Shown here: positions 53,060 through 63,364 of the stretch, piece by piece
Layout of the letters: every line of letters starts with the position of its first letter
Position numbering within the stretch: position 1 is the stretch's first letter
From: Echinarachnius parma
Lineage: Eukaryota; Echinodermata; Echinoidea; Clypeasteroida; Echinarachniidae
DNA length: 64,000 nucleotides
Assembly: GCA_037951105.1 (NCBI GenBank)
Contig: JBAMJV010003381.1
Span: forward strand, 52,068 to 116,067
Reading direction: 5' to 3'
Program-made: the position numbers and the translations under genes
The notes under the pieces: generated by a model
Told to the model about the DNA's origin: nothing
The model's input: the letters and a program-made list of their open reading frames with translations, nothing else
Database searches by the model: none

Positions 53060-54415
53060 ACGTGACACGGTGTTTTTTAGGGTTTTTTACCTAGTAGTAT
53101 TTATGATCATTAATTTGATAAGACATGGAATGTGCTTTAATTATTTAGTATTCATAATAACATTATTTTGTATTACTTTTCTTTGCGTAATTCTAATCAT
53201 GATATTTTCCGCATTATACTTTATTTAATGTATGTGCAACCCTTTCTCTCTGTAATACCTAATTAAAACAATTGGATGCGGCTTTCTAAAAATAAATGTA
53301 ATATAGTTGCAATACCGCCACTTGATTTTGTACTTGCCATCAGGCATATTGCTTATAATATATATAATTGCGCAACACTTGTTCTCTGTAATAACCCTTG
53401 AATGATTTTAAAATTTGACACTTTTATAAATAATTATAATAATTGGATGCGGCTTTCTTGAAATAAATGTAATATAGTTGCAATACCGCCATTTGGAATT
53501 TTTATTTGCACATTAGGCATATAGCTTATAATATGTATATATAAATTGATTTTTTTTTGCATCATAAATACATGTTTATTATAAAGCGGTCTGTAAGATT
53601 ACTTTCTCTTAATTTATGATTACAACCCATTAATTTGATAAGTCATAATGTGCTATAATTACTCAATATTCATATATATGTACACTCTTTTATATTACTT
53701 TTCTCTGCGTAATTTTAATTATGATATTTTCCACGATATACTTTATTCAATGTTTGTGCAACCCTTTCTCTCTGTAATAATTCTTGAATGATTTTAAAAT
53801 CGGCTACTTTTATAAACAACTAAAATAAGTGAATGCGGCTTTCTAAAAAAAAAATGTAATAATATTGTTGCAATACCGCCATTTGAACTTTTATTTGCAC
53901 ATTAGGCATATTGCTTATAATATGTAAATATAATTGTTTTAAACTTAATTGGATACATATTTTATAGTTGTACTACTCACACACCCTTTGATACAAGTAA
54001 ATGCATTTATTTATTTATTTACTTGAGATATATTACTGTATGGCTGTATAATATATATATTATAAATATATTATAAATATATTATAGTTGTAATACTGGA
54101 TGCATCATAAATACATGTTTATTATAAAGAGGTCTATAAGATTACTTGCTCTTAATTCATGATTACAACTCATTAATTTGATAAGACATAACGTGCTATA
54201 CTTACTTAATATTCATATACACGTATATTCTTTTGTATTATTTTCCTCTGCACAATTTCGATAATGACAATTTTCTTTGTTGATATAGTATGTATTTTAC
54301 TTTAAATTCGTATTATTTTAGTATAATGTTGTTTAATGTATATTATGTATTTTTACATTGTAAATGCTACACAATTTAGCCGTATGGCTACGAGTTTGCA
54401 TAAATAAAATAAACC

Positions 54416-54420
<5 letters not shown>
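53060..54420 (+). repeat. LINE 3' UTR with internal ~270-bp imperfect repeats
   Basis: Blocks 'attaatttgataagacat', 'tattacttttct.tgcgtaatt', 'gcaaccctttctctctgtaat', 'ggatgcggctttct', 'tgtaatatagttgcaatacc' and 'ggcatat.gcttataatat' recur in the same order three to four times (from about 53105, 53380, 53635 and 54165). It ends 'gcataaataaaataaacctttca' then a (TA)n run. Confidence 0.75.
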
Positions 54421-54453
<33 letters not shown>

Positions 54454-54480
54454 AGGTTATACGTATGTACGTATAACCTT
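54421..54480. repeat. (TA)n run and 28-bp perfect palindrome
   Basis: (TA)n at 54420-54451, then AAGGTTATACGTA TG TACGTATAACCTT (54453-54480), a 13-bp perfect inverted repeat with a 2-base loop. 'tacgtataacct' also ends the array at 51655-51662 just left of the LINE, so part of it may be a target duplication of the LINE insertion. Confidence 0.75.
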
Positions 54481-54613
54481 AATTAAAATTCCCACGCTCA
54501 ACTTTAACCCTCAATATGATGACGTCATAACATTTACCTAGCATACATGAGGCAGGAATTCATAATCTTTTCGAATGAAAGATAAAAATTGGGGGTTAAC
54601 TCTTTTACCTTCA

Positions 54614-55151
54614 TTAAAGGGATAGTTGAGTTTTGGTAGAGAGGGCGCTAGACAACTTATTTTTTGTTTGTGAGGTACTGAAAAACTGAGTGTAAAATGT
54701 GAAAGAGCATAATATTTAAATAATAAAATCATCTTTGTTTGATCAAAATCGGTTCACAAACGGCTGAAATATCCATACATATAACAATTGTAATAAAGCT
54801 GGGGCCCCAGGTTTATTAGAGAATTTTGAACCAGCCGTTAAAAATTCAAAAAAATGCTTCCTCTTTTAAAAAGGTTACAAAATAGGTATTTAAATAGTTG
54901 TTGGTTATTTCTCTATCTAATCACTATTTCAACAAAACATCACATGCACAATATTTTATTCAAAATGGTTGAAACCGATGAGTGTTTAGAGAGCGCCCTC
55001 TTACGTTTTAACGGCTCTTTTTGAATGAGAACATGATCTTTACTACGTCATTTGTAATTTTGTGTTCCTTTCTAGTTATAAATATTAGTTTGTAATGTAA
55101 TGATGCAGGTTTTGGTTACTAAAATTCAGTTTCACCAAAACTGTACTCTCC
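54614..55151 (+). mobile_element. F1 TIR element, right end lost
   Basis: TTAA at 54614 followed by AGGGATAGTTGAGTTTTGGT. Collinear with 60879-61443 up to 'aactgtactctcc' at 55151, where the sequence changes to a LINE fragment, so the last ~25 bp and the right TTAA are missing. Confidence 0.85.
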
Positions 55152-55157
55152 CTGCAT

Positions 55158-55270
55158 AAGCGAGTTGTGACCATATTACGGATTTTATATTTATCATAGT
55201 TTGCTTGAATCGATCTTTTCAAGTATTTCTTATACAATTTATTTTTCGTTTTAATAAGTTTTAACATGGA
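55158..55270 (-). pseudogene. short LINE linker fragment
   Basis: Minus-strand code 'LKLIKTKNKLYKKYLKRSIQ' then 'NYDKYKIRNMV', matching the linker region at 46239-46330 ('LYKKYLKNQIDCKKDKYNKY'). About 110 bp, attached directly to the broken end of the F1 element. Confidence 0.65.
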
Positions 55271-55831
55271 CTAGCCCACTCCAGGCTCATCATTTCCTCG
55301 AGTATGATGACGATTCAGGGTGTAAAGATAAACTGTTAATTTGACAAAAGTGACAAGGCCGACGTGTACGTCCTAGACAATAGCTAGATTTAATCAATGT
55401 TATGGAAATCTATTTTTCTGAACTTTCGGGATATAAAAACTGTTGCCTTGTAATTGTAATAGTAATATTTTAGACCATGGTTCCCTGAAAAGATAAAGGC
55501 TGTCATCGTCAAAACAAGAAGCTGTGTTACCAGTGTCGGTGACCATCTATACAATGTGGCATATCGAATAGCGTAAACGTGTGATACTGTAATTTTATAC
55601 TCCTATGACCCAAAGTTGATAATAAGGAAGCTGTAAAAATCTGTACAGTTTTGTTTGGTATATAGAGCGGTCCATGGCGTAGCCAGTATTAAGCCATATG
55701 CCAACTGAGGAGGGGTCGTAAGGTAGATGAATAGAAACATGTGAATTGATCTAGGTGTATCAAATGCTGTTTTATGCATACTTTACATGAACTCCCAATA
55801 CATTATTAATGATTAAAAGCTTATTATTCTC
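55271..55831. other. no gene seen
   Basis: AT-rich unique-looking sequence. Confidence 0.45.
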
Positions 55832-55924
55832 TTAAAGGGAGCGTTGAGTATTGGTATTTTCCGAAGTGCCCCCCAACATTAATTGTAACTGATTTGGTTG
55901 ATTTCAATTCCATGTTAAAGATCA

Positions 55925-56540
55925 TTAAAGGGTGACTAAATTAAAAATAAAAAATGCTTTGGTTAATCTATGATAATGAATACATCACATATCTGTTGAC
56001 TATTTGATGTGCATTTTTGTCATATTTTTTATATTAATTTTTCTATTTATTTTTTCTACCTGCTCAGCTTCACCCCTGAAAAACCCTACCAGAAGCTATT
56101 GTCTTGACTTCTCTGACCTCACAATACCATGTCTTTTGTTCATCTAGCTGACTGATGTCAGCTAGATAAACAAAAGACATTGGTATGTCAAATGACCACC
56201 AATTTTAAGCTGTTTACAATTAGTATTGTAAGCTTTATACAATGCCCACTCACCATGAAAAGAAGGTTTCAATGAAATACAGTACTCAGTGGGTGAGAAC
56301 ATATCTTTTGTAAATGTTTATCTAGCTGATCGGTGGTTTATTGGTATTGTGATGTCAGAGAAGTCAATTGTGTAGGGTTTTTTTAAGAGTGGATCTAAGC
56401 ATGTAGAATAAAAAATAATAGAAAAAATAATATAACAAATATGACAGATGTGTACATGAAAATAGTCAACAGATACGTGATGTATTCATTATCATAGATC
56501 AACCAAAGCGTTTTTATTTTTTAATTTAGTCACCCTTTAA
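55925..56540. mobile_element. TTAA-flanked long-arm foldback element (F5)
   Basis: TTAA at 55925-55928 and 56537-56540. Arms of about 200 bp begin TTAAAGGGTGACTAAATTAA on both strands and stay alignable into 'cttctctgac.tcacaatacca'. A second palindrome lies in the middle (about 56127-56188, 'ccatgtcttttgtt.atctagctga'). No coding. Confidence 0.9.
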
Positions 56541-56653
56541 AAAAAACATGGGAAATAATAATAATTCCCATTCAAATGCTCTCATTGTTGTGAAATATGC
56601 TTTCAAAATATAATATAAAAGTGATTGACGTCCGGCCATCACTTTTAGAGAAT

Positions 56654-57017
56654 GCTAGCGCGAAGCGCTAGAGTTCTAGGTCCTCCTATGCTTACCGTGC
56701 ATGTACAATGTGTATCGCAAGCGCCGTTCCCCCTTCGCATCGGCGGCCATCACGATCGTCTTTCGTTCAAAATCTGTTCGGAGTCGCGCTAACACACGGA
56801 GAGAAGTCGAGGAGGCGCATAAATCACTGATTTTTAGCGGAAGGGAGGGGAGAGCCATAATTGTAATCCAACCGATAGTTGGATAACATATTGGAAAATG
56901 AATCGGTGGTAAGTACCGTATCATATGTATAATTTTAAGCACAATTAGCGTGCAAAAACAATATTCAGTTTCAGTCCCGTATCACGAGGACCTAGAACGC
57001 TAGCGCTTCGCGCTAGC
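56654..57017. mobile_element. 364-bp element with 32-bp TIR
   Basis: GCTAGCGCGAAGCGCTAG... at 56654-56685 is repeated inverted at 56986-57017 (one mismatch). The TIR itself contains the palindrome AGCGCTTCGCGCT-like motif. The interior is unrelated to the host F1 element and relatively GC-rich near 56700-56850. Open frames of 61-88 codons cross it on both strands but are not convincing. It interrupts the F1 sequence around 'tttagaga...cctctta'. Confidence 0.85.
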
Positions 57018-57352
57018 GTACTCTTGAGTTGTAACGGCTCTTTTTGAATGATAACAGGGGTTTTACTTTGTCGTTTGTAATTGTGTATACTTTTCGAGCA
57101 TGATGGAGTTATAACTATTAGTTTGTACCGTAATGGTGCAGGTTTTGGTTACTAAGTTAAGTTTGACCAATACTCAACTATCCCTTTAATAAACATGTTA
57201 GGCATATATATTCAGGGGGCCAGGGTTTGGACGGTCCGGGATGAGGTAAAGAGATCGATCCGGAATAGGAAATAGCAATAAGGGAGCAGCCTACCAAAAC
57301 ATTAAGAAGAAAAGACATTTCATGAATTCAGCACAAAAGGAGAGATTATATC

Positions 57353-57772
57353 CGGGGGGGGGGGGGGGGCACTCAAATTATTTTTTGACGAGGGTGTGCC
57401 TCACGGAACTCTGAAATGGGGGTCTTAACAGCTGACTACAAGTGCAATATATAGGGTTTTTGGAGCAAAAAAAAAACAACACTAAAACGGGAGTTGAGTG
57501 GTCTAAGGAGCAGACTAAAACTACAAAATACATGGACTTGAAGCTACCAAAGACCTACCATGCCTACGGAAACCATCATATGGTGGTCCAAGGAGCTGAC
57601 TATTATAAGAAGAATAATGGACTTGGCGCTACTCAACTACCTAGCCAAGTCATTCCGGGGTCTTGAAAATCGTGTATCTTAAGAGCGGGCCAATCGGGCG
57701 TAAAAACGGGGGTTTTGTAAGCGGCACATACCCATCTTACATTATACATGAGTGCCCCCCCCCCCCCCCACC
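57353..57772. mobile_element. element bounded by G-run/C-run TIRs
   Basis: Starts with a G run then GGGCACTCA (about 57355-57374) and ends TGAGTGCCC then a C run (about 57748-57770). The ends are inverted repeats of each other. A 74-codon frame inside (57442-57666) is not recognizable and probably not a gene. Confidence 0.65.
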
Positions 57773-57834
57773 AATAGTTATATAGCGCTATACCCCATAG
57801 CTACGCCATTGTTGAGGTCATCGTGTAACACAAA

Positions 57835-58320
57835 AGTTTTCAGCACATCAAGAAACAAATAAAAAACACCGGGAATATCAAAATCGATCAACTCAGTCAA
57901 TTTGTATATCAAAAGTAGGTTTTGGACCGGTCATCGTGTAAAAGGGCGGCCATTTTGGATTTTAGCCATTAAATGGGTTAATGTATCACAATCGTTTTCA
58001 GCATACCAAGAGGCATAATTCGACACCCAGATTATTAAAATCGCAAAATCGTTAATTTTTTACATCAAAAATTAGTTTTGGGGCGGCATCTTAGAAAATG
58101 GCCGCCATATCGATTTTTCGCCATCATATGGGTCCCTATGTGTCACAATCGGCTTAAGCATATCAATACACATCGGAATTGACACCAAAATAATTAAAAT
58201 CGATGAACACAATCAATTGTTATATCAAAAAGTAGCTTTTGGCAGCCATCTTGGAATATGGCCACCATCTCGGATTGTTGCTTGTCTAAGTGTTTTTTCT
58301 AAAAATTGTCCCTAAGGTAG
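57835..58320. repeat. diverged ~150-bp tandem repeats
   Basis: Three degenerate units with 'aaaatcg..aa', 'tatatcaaaa.tag.ttttgg', 'ggc.gccat.ttgg', 'ccat.atatgggt', 'tgt.tcacaatcg.ttt..agcat' in the same order, from about 57880, 58035 and 58190. Confidence 0.7.
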
Positions 58321-58549
58321 TCTGCATACCAAGTATGTTGCTTGTATCAAACTTTAAACGATTTCCATGATATTTTACACTTATCTGCTCTACTAAAGGT
58401 CCAGATGAAATACTCCCACGCATAATGAAAGAAGGGGCGGGAACAGTATATATTTTTGTAAATTGTTTAATCTATCTTTTTCATGCGGCGATTTACCGGT
58501 TTGATTGACACACAGCAAACGTGTGTCCGCTTCATAAAAAGGGAGCAAA

Positions 58550-58990
58550 ATAAGACCCTACTCACTACCGTCCGGTTTCGTTGACATCTATTGCATGTAA
58601 CACATTAGAAAGAATTTTGCGTAACGACTTGTAAATCACTTTTCGTTGAATGATATACTAAATGATAATCAGCATGGATTACGCGAAAAGCGATCATGCT
58701 AAACTCAATTAATTGAAGCTAATCATGATTGGGCGAGGTTGTTAGACTCTGGCGCAGACATACATATTGCTGTCTTTGATTTTTCGTGAGCATTCGATTC
58801 TCTCGCCCGGGCATTCCTCCTGTTGTCCCGAAGGTATACGACTATTATCAAGCGTGCTGTCTGTCTTGTGATACCGAGGGGTCTGGGCAACCGCAAGGTA
58901 GACATTTTCTTCGCCAAGGAAGGCATCAATTATTCTGTTCCTGTCCTGGTTCGACACACGGGTCCTCTAAGGGGTTCCTATTGGCAGCCA
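58550..58990 (+). pseudogene. reverse transcriptase remnant, heavily decayed
   Basis: Using all three frames: 'HYRPVSLTSIACNTLERILR' (58565), 'QHG.REKRSC..QLIEANHD', 'SGADIHIAVFDFS' then 'AFDSLARAFLLL' (58790-58820). This is the NYRPVSLT...LE.I ... QHGFR..RSC..QL ... DFSKAFD order of CR1/Jockey-like RT. Stops and shifts in every part. Beyond 58850 the match is lost. Minus-strand frames here are shadows. Confidence 0.7.
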
Positions 58991-59094
58991 CCTTTACGTT
59001 ACAGTGTGTTTAAATTCAACGTATTTATGTGGTGATGTTACCATATACACATCCCGAGAGATAGTGAAACAAATTCGATTTAAGGGTTTCCCTA

Positions 59095-59350
59095 TCTCCC
59101 AAAAATGTTATACCATCTAACGAATTTGAATGACAAATTCACGAAATTGTTTGCACAAAGACGAATTTGATTTTAACATTTACCACCCGCTCAGCGACGG
59201 AGACGAATTCCAATGACAATTGACAGTTTTGAATACAAAGTGTTTGAAATTGAATGACAATTGACGAATGAGAATGATAATTGACGAAATTGAAGTTGGG
59301 ATTTACGCTCTGTTGGTTTTCCCGAAGTACAAATTAATTGAATTGAATGA
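59095..59350. repeat. low-complexity 'gaatgacaattgacgaa' stretch
   Basis: Repeated variants of 'gaatgacaaattcacgaa', 'aatgacaattgac' and 'aatgataattgacgaaattgaa'. A degenerate short tandem array. Confidence 0.6.
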
Positions 59351-59379
59351 CAAAATAGTTCTAATGGATGGAAAAACCT

Positions 59380-59575
59380 ATAATAATAGATAGCATTTAT
59401 ATAGCGCTTAATACAATATTTCTAAGCGCTTCATTGTTACCCTTGGTCATCAAGTACAGGTCAAAACCCTCGCAATTATCTTACGCACCGTCTGAACAAT
59501 CTGGGGAGCATAATAGCCTGGCTGCCCAACGGGCGCTGAAGGTTTATCAACACCCGATGCGAAGTACTCATTAAT
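59380..59575. repeat. 'ATTTATATAGCGC' interspersed repeat
   Basis: 'taataatagatagcatttatatagcgctt' followed by '...taagcgcttcattgttaccc' is a motif I associate with widespread short interspersed repeats in animal genomes. I cannot name the family. Confidence 0.4.
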
Positions 59576-60114
59576 AATCCCCTTTATTATTCATTATTGC
59601 CCTTTAAAATGACAGCAAATAACCTAAACATGTATCTTCATGGTGTGATAGTAATTCTTCATAAATGTGTAATTTTCTGAGGCACGCGGTAGAACTCGTT
59701 TAACAAAATAATGCACCTACGCAGCTTGAAAGCTACATCAGCTTTACCTGAAAGTTCAGTCTCCTTGTTTGTTAGCAGTTGTTGGGACTCTGTCAGTGTG
59801 TCTTGCTGGGGTTTCCTCCTCTCTGCTTCACTGTCGAGTTTCTGTATGGAATGGTATTACAAAGAAAGAGTAGTATGCGAAATGAATGCTTACCTCTTTA
59901 ATATACCTTATACGTAATTAAACAGACCACTTTAATTACCATATAGTTGGAAATATACAAGAACTTTTCTATCATCTAAAATTGGTGTTTTAATTAAACT
60001 TGCATACGCCGTGAAAGTAAAATAGATCAGCTCAACACACATACTGGCCAAAATGTAGTTTATTGGAAAGAGGAGTTAATCCATTCTGCTCATGGTTGTT
60101 TTTTATTCGTAGAA
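59576..60114. other. no gene seen
   Basis: The 68-codon frame at 59711-59917 has nothing recognizable. No repeat structure. Confidence 0.4.
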
Positions 60115-60119
60115 TTCAA

Positions 60120-60803
60120 CAGTCAGGCCCACTCTCGCTTTTCCACTATTCTTGAAAATAGCGGAAAAACGCTATTCCTGAACCCCTTCCTATTATGAAT
60201 CATGACGTCATACTTAGCTATGCGTGTTGTGTCAATGGGGGAATTCACACTACTATAACAATTGATATTATGTAATTAATTTTAGCCAATGTTCTGGATA
60301 TGTCATTCTAATATTTAATTCGTACCATCAATCATAATTGATCTGCAGATTTGCATTTTTTCTCAATGATCTATACATAACATTTGAAGAAAATAGCGTT
60401 GAAAATCGTAACTTTGATTTCAGATTTCAAATTGTTGACGGTTTGACTTTTACATAGTCTTTAAGGACAGCCGTTTACTTTAAATCGATCGATACAGCGA
60501 GTCCGCGGAGGCAGCTAGCTAGCGCAGCGAGCGTTCGGCCTGTCCAGAGCTGCGGCCATGCCGACCCTACCCCGGTAGCTAGGTAGGGCGAGTCGGCTCT
60601 ATGCATGCCGTACGCGTAACTATACGGGTAGTATACCGTAAAGGCTGTACAAAATTCTATTTTTTGTTCGATCACCGATATTATCGCATGTCACTATCGC
60701 TAGCTGATCGCCACGATGTATGCGCCATCTAGCGACGTCGCGGGGAGAATAGCGGTATATCGACATTTTCAAAATAGTGGAAAAGCGAGAGTGGGCCTGA
60801 CTG
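60120..60803. mobile_element. 684-bp TIR element with TTCAA target duplication
   Basis: TIR CAGTCAGGCCCACTCTCGCT..., inverted at the right end (...AGTGGGCCTGACTG), ~40 bp with one or two mismatches. TTCAA at 60115-60119 and 60804-60808. Internal tandem 'aaaatagcggaaaa' motifs near both ends. No coding. Confidence 0.85.
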
Positions 60804-60878
60804 TTCAAATTACTTCGTTGTTCGATCTAAAATTTCACGTAGGTCTGTATGTGTTATATTTATTCTCATTTATCTGCC

Positions 60879-61443
60879 TTAAAGGGAAAGTTGAGTTTTG
60901 GTAGAGAGGGCGCTAGACTACTTAATTGGTTTGTGAGGTAATGAAAAACTGAGTGTAAAATTTGAAAGAGCATAATATTTAAACAATAAAATCATCTTTG
61001 TTTGATGAAAATCGGTTCAGAAACGGCTGAAATATCCATATATATAACAATTTGTAATAAACCCGGGGCCCCGGGTTTATTAGAGAATTTTGAACCAGCC
61101 GTTAAAAATTTTTAAAAAATGCTTCCTCTTTTCAAAAAAGTTACAAAATAGGTATTTAAATAGTTGTTGGTTATTTCTCTATCTAATCACTATTTCAACA
61201 AAGCATGTCATGCACAATATTTTATTCAAAATGGTTGAAACCGATGAGTGTTTAGAGAGCGCCCTCTTACGTTTTAACGGCTCTTTTTGAATGATAACAT
61301 GATCTTTACTACGTCATTTGTAATGTTGTGTTCCTTTCTAGTTATAACTATTAGTTTGTAATGTAATGATGCAGGTTTTGGTTACTAAAATTCAGTTTCA
61401 CTAAAACTGTACTCTCCTTACCAGAACTCAACTATCCTTTTAA
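60879..61443 (+). mobile_element. F1 TIR element, complete reference copy
   Basis: 565 bp with TTAA at 60879-60882 and 61440-61443; TIRs AAAGGGAAAGTTGAGTTTTGGT and inverted ...CCAGAACTCAACTATCCTTTT. It contains a GGGGCCCC palindrome in the middle (about 61066). All other F1 copies in the window align to it. Confidence 0.9.
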
Positions 61444-62160
61444 GTTGTTATAATGATTTGTAAATCACGGAAACTCTATTAAAGGGGATTTGATTTAATT
61501 TCTTACAATCTTTATCAGTTTAAATATAAAGTGTACATGGTTCACTACATGTAACAAGTAGAAAATGATAAGCTATAATAACAGAGCCAAGAAGTGTCCC
61601 ATATATCATTTTTATGCAGATTCATGCAATAAGGGTGGCAATTATGGAAAAATATTATATTTGATATTTCATCCATTCATTCAGACTAATTAATAGTGTC
61701 TATATCGTATGAACTTGAACCAAATGGATGTTTTTTCCTTTCGCAACGAGGTTTTAGAAAAATTCATGAAAGCTGTGGAAGCGGTGATCGGAAATCACCT
61801 TGGGCTTGATATGGTTTAATACCTTTTTATAATACAGCAAAATACAAAATAAATACAAAAACAATACCAACAAAAGAAATATATCACAAGCGTATAATTA
61901 TCATGTACTTATTTGGTTATACTGATTTTGACGAATGTTCTTCATATCTTATATAAAAGTTCCCCACTAAAATCAACTTTTTTTAAACATTTACACTTCC
62001 ACACAAATGTAACGCAAATGGAAAAGCAAGAAAGAAAAAAAATGTACATATTTGCAAAATTAATTAACTCTCATTTGCATATTGTGAATTGATTTTTTAA
62101 TTTAATGATGGATTCTTGTAAATTACATGAGAAAGTATACACATGTCAAATGTGGTAGCC
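61444..62160. other. no gene seen
   Basis: AT-rich, no repeat or coding signal. Confidence 0.45.
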
Positions 62161-62169
62161 ATCTGGCGT

Positions 62170-62545
62170 GTAATACCCGAGAGAGGGGGAGGGGCTCATT
62201 TAGCCTCCCCCCCCCCCCCCCCCTAGGCAACCCTCCCCGGGCAATTATCCCATATACAATTACACCTAAACCCTTTATTGTATGTGCGTGTGTGGCTGTG
62301 GGTAAAGTTCGTCTGCGTTTTATATATTGGTCATGCTTTCTGCTTATACACCAGATTGCATTATTTCGATTTTAAAATTGCAAAAGCTCCCTACCGTGGG
62401 AGGGGCGATATCCTCCTCCCTCACCCTCCGCGCACCTCGGGCGCTTGCAGAATTACAATAATAGTAAAATTAAAGTACAAATCATAGTTCTAAAGTTAAA
62501 TTTTAAACTCCAATTGTTTTAATTTCTTCACGTGGGAGGGGAGAG
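62170..62545 (+). repeat. G/C-rich interspersed repeat, further copies
   Basis: A poly-C run at about 62205-62223 and, at 62345-62455, 'caccagattgcattatttcga', 'attgcaaaagctccctaccg', 'gggaggggcgatatcctcctccc', 'caccctccgcgcacctcggg'. Another 'cacgtgggaggggagag' block lies at 62530. Confidence 0.6.
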
Positions 62546-62692
62546 ACCTTCCCCCAAATTAGTATAATGGACATGCATGTACGTAAACGGTGTGTTCACA
62601 TTTTTTTCTTGTTTGTGTGTCAGTGTCTATGTGTGTGGTTGTGTGTAAGTTCATTTGAGTTTGTATATTGATCTTATCATGAGGGAGATAAT

Positions 62693-62865
62693 TTAAGGGG
62701 CCCAGTGGGGTATTTAATTTTGTTTTCATCAAAATTGATGGATCATGGATTCTAAGCTTTAATACAATAGTATGTATTTTCTTAGCTTAGAATCCATGGA
62801 TCATTTTAAGATAAAAATCTAAATTTTGATGGAAACATTTATCAATACCCTACTGGGCCCTTTAA
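62693..62865. mobile_element. TTAA-flanked 173-bp foldback element (F6)
   Basis: TTAA at 62693-62696 and 62862-62865. TIR TTAAGGGGCCCAGTGGGGTA / inverted TTAAAGGGCCCAGTAGGGTA, continuing through 'catcaaaatt' and 'tggatcatggattctaagct' arms with one gap. Nearly the whole element is a hairpin. Confidence 0.8.
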
Positions 62866-62927
62866 CGCATCGAATAATATGTGAGATCCCACAATAATTC
62901 TGATTGGATATATTTATTGTTATTTCA

Positions 62928-63071
62928 CCTGTTTTTAACCAATTTTGTTCAAATTAAGTTTATTCTGTCACTAAAATTGTATGCTCTCTCGAATTTGACA
63001 CTCAGATTTTCATTACCTCATAAACACAAATATGAAGCGCCCACTATACCAAAACTCCACTATCCCTTTAA
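62928..63071 (-). mobile_element. F1 element fragment, inverted
   Basis: Reverse complement of the first ~145 bp of F1, ending with the TIR ('aaaactccactatccctttaa') and TTAA at 63068-63071. The rest of the element is missing. Confidence 0.75.
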
Positions 63072-63340
63072 GGAGAGGCGTCAAAATTATCACTGCCGTC
63101 CTACCGCGGGATCCCGCTTGGGCCCGAGCCTGCCCGATCGGCAGGGCGCGTTATACCGCAGAACGCTTAAAACCGATTTGTTTCCACCAGTTCCCTGCAG
63201 GAGGACAGGAAGGTACATTCATGGTCTTACCGCGGCGGAACGATATCGTTCCGCTGCAGGAGGCCGCGCCCGACGGACGCGTACGAAAAGAAATGTCAGG
63301 GTACGGTATAGGTAGTATTGTAAACGTTAAATAATGCTCA
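63072..63340. other. GC-rich segment with short palindromes, unrecognized
   Basis: Much higher GC than the surroundings, with CCGCGG, CCTGCAGG and an 18-bp perfect palindrome CGGAACGATATCGTTCCG (about 63237-63254). Frames of 100-144 codons cross it on both strands, but none matches a family I know. It may be part of a transposon or a CpG-rich regulatory segment. Confidence 0.35.
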
Positions 63341-63364
63341 TGCGTTAGACGTACCACACATTGG

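Larger units (their letters stand above)
55832..57189 (+). mobile_element. F1 TIR element carrying two nested insertions
   Basis: TTAA at 55832-55835 (then AGGGAGCGTTGAGTATTGGT) and at 57186-57189 (CTCAACTATCCCTTTAA). The F1 interior is recognizable at both ends ('aacggctctttttgaatgat' at 57023). The body is enlarged to 1,358 bp by the elements at 55925-56540 and 56654-57017. Confidence 0.8.

Noticed and set aside
54421..54480. 28-bp palindrome as a transcription terminator or regulatory hairpin
   Set aside because: It adjoins a (TA)n run at a LINE edge and resembles the microsatellite at 51555-51662, so it is better explained by the repeat.
57442..57666. 74-codon plus-strand frame
   Set aside because: Inside the G-run/C-run bounded element, no recognizable motif, poly-A-rich start.
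62881..63315. 144-codon plus-strand frame
   Set aside because: Begins in an F1 element fragment and ends in the GC-rich island; Arg-rich because of composition, no family match.
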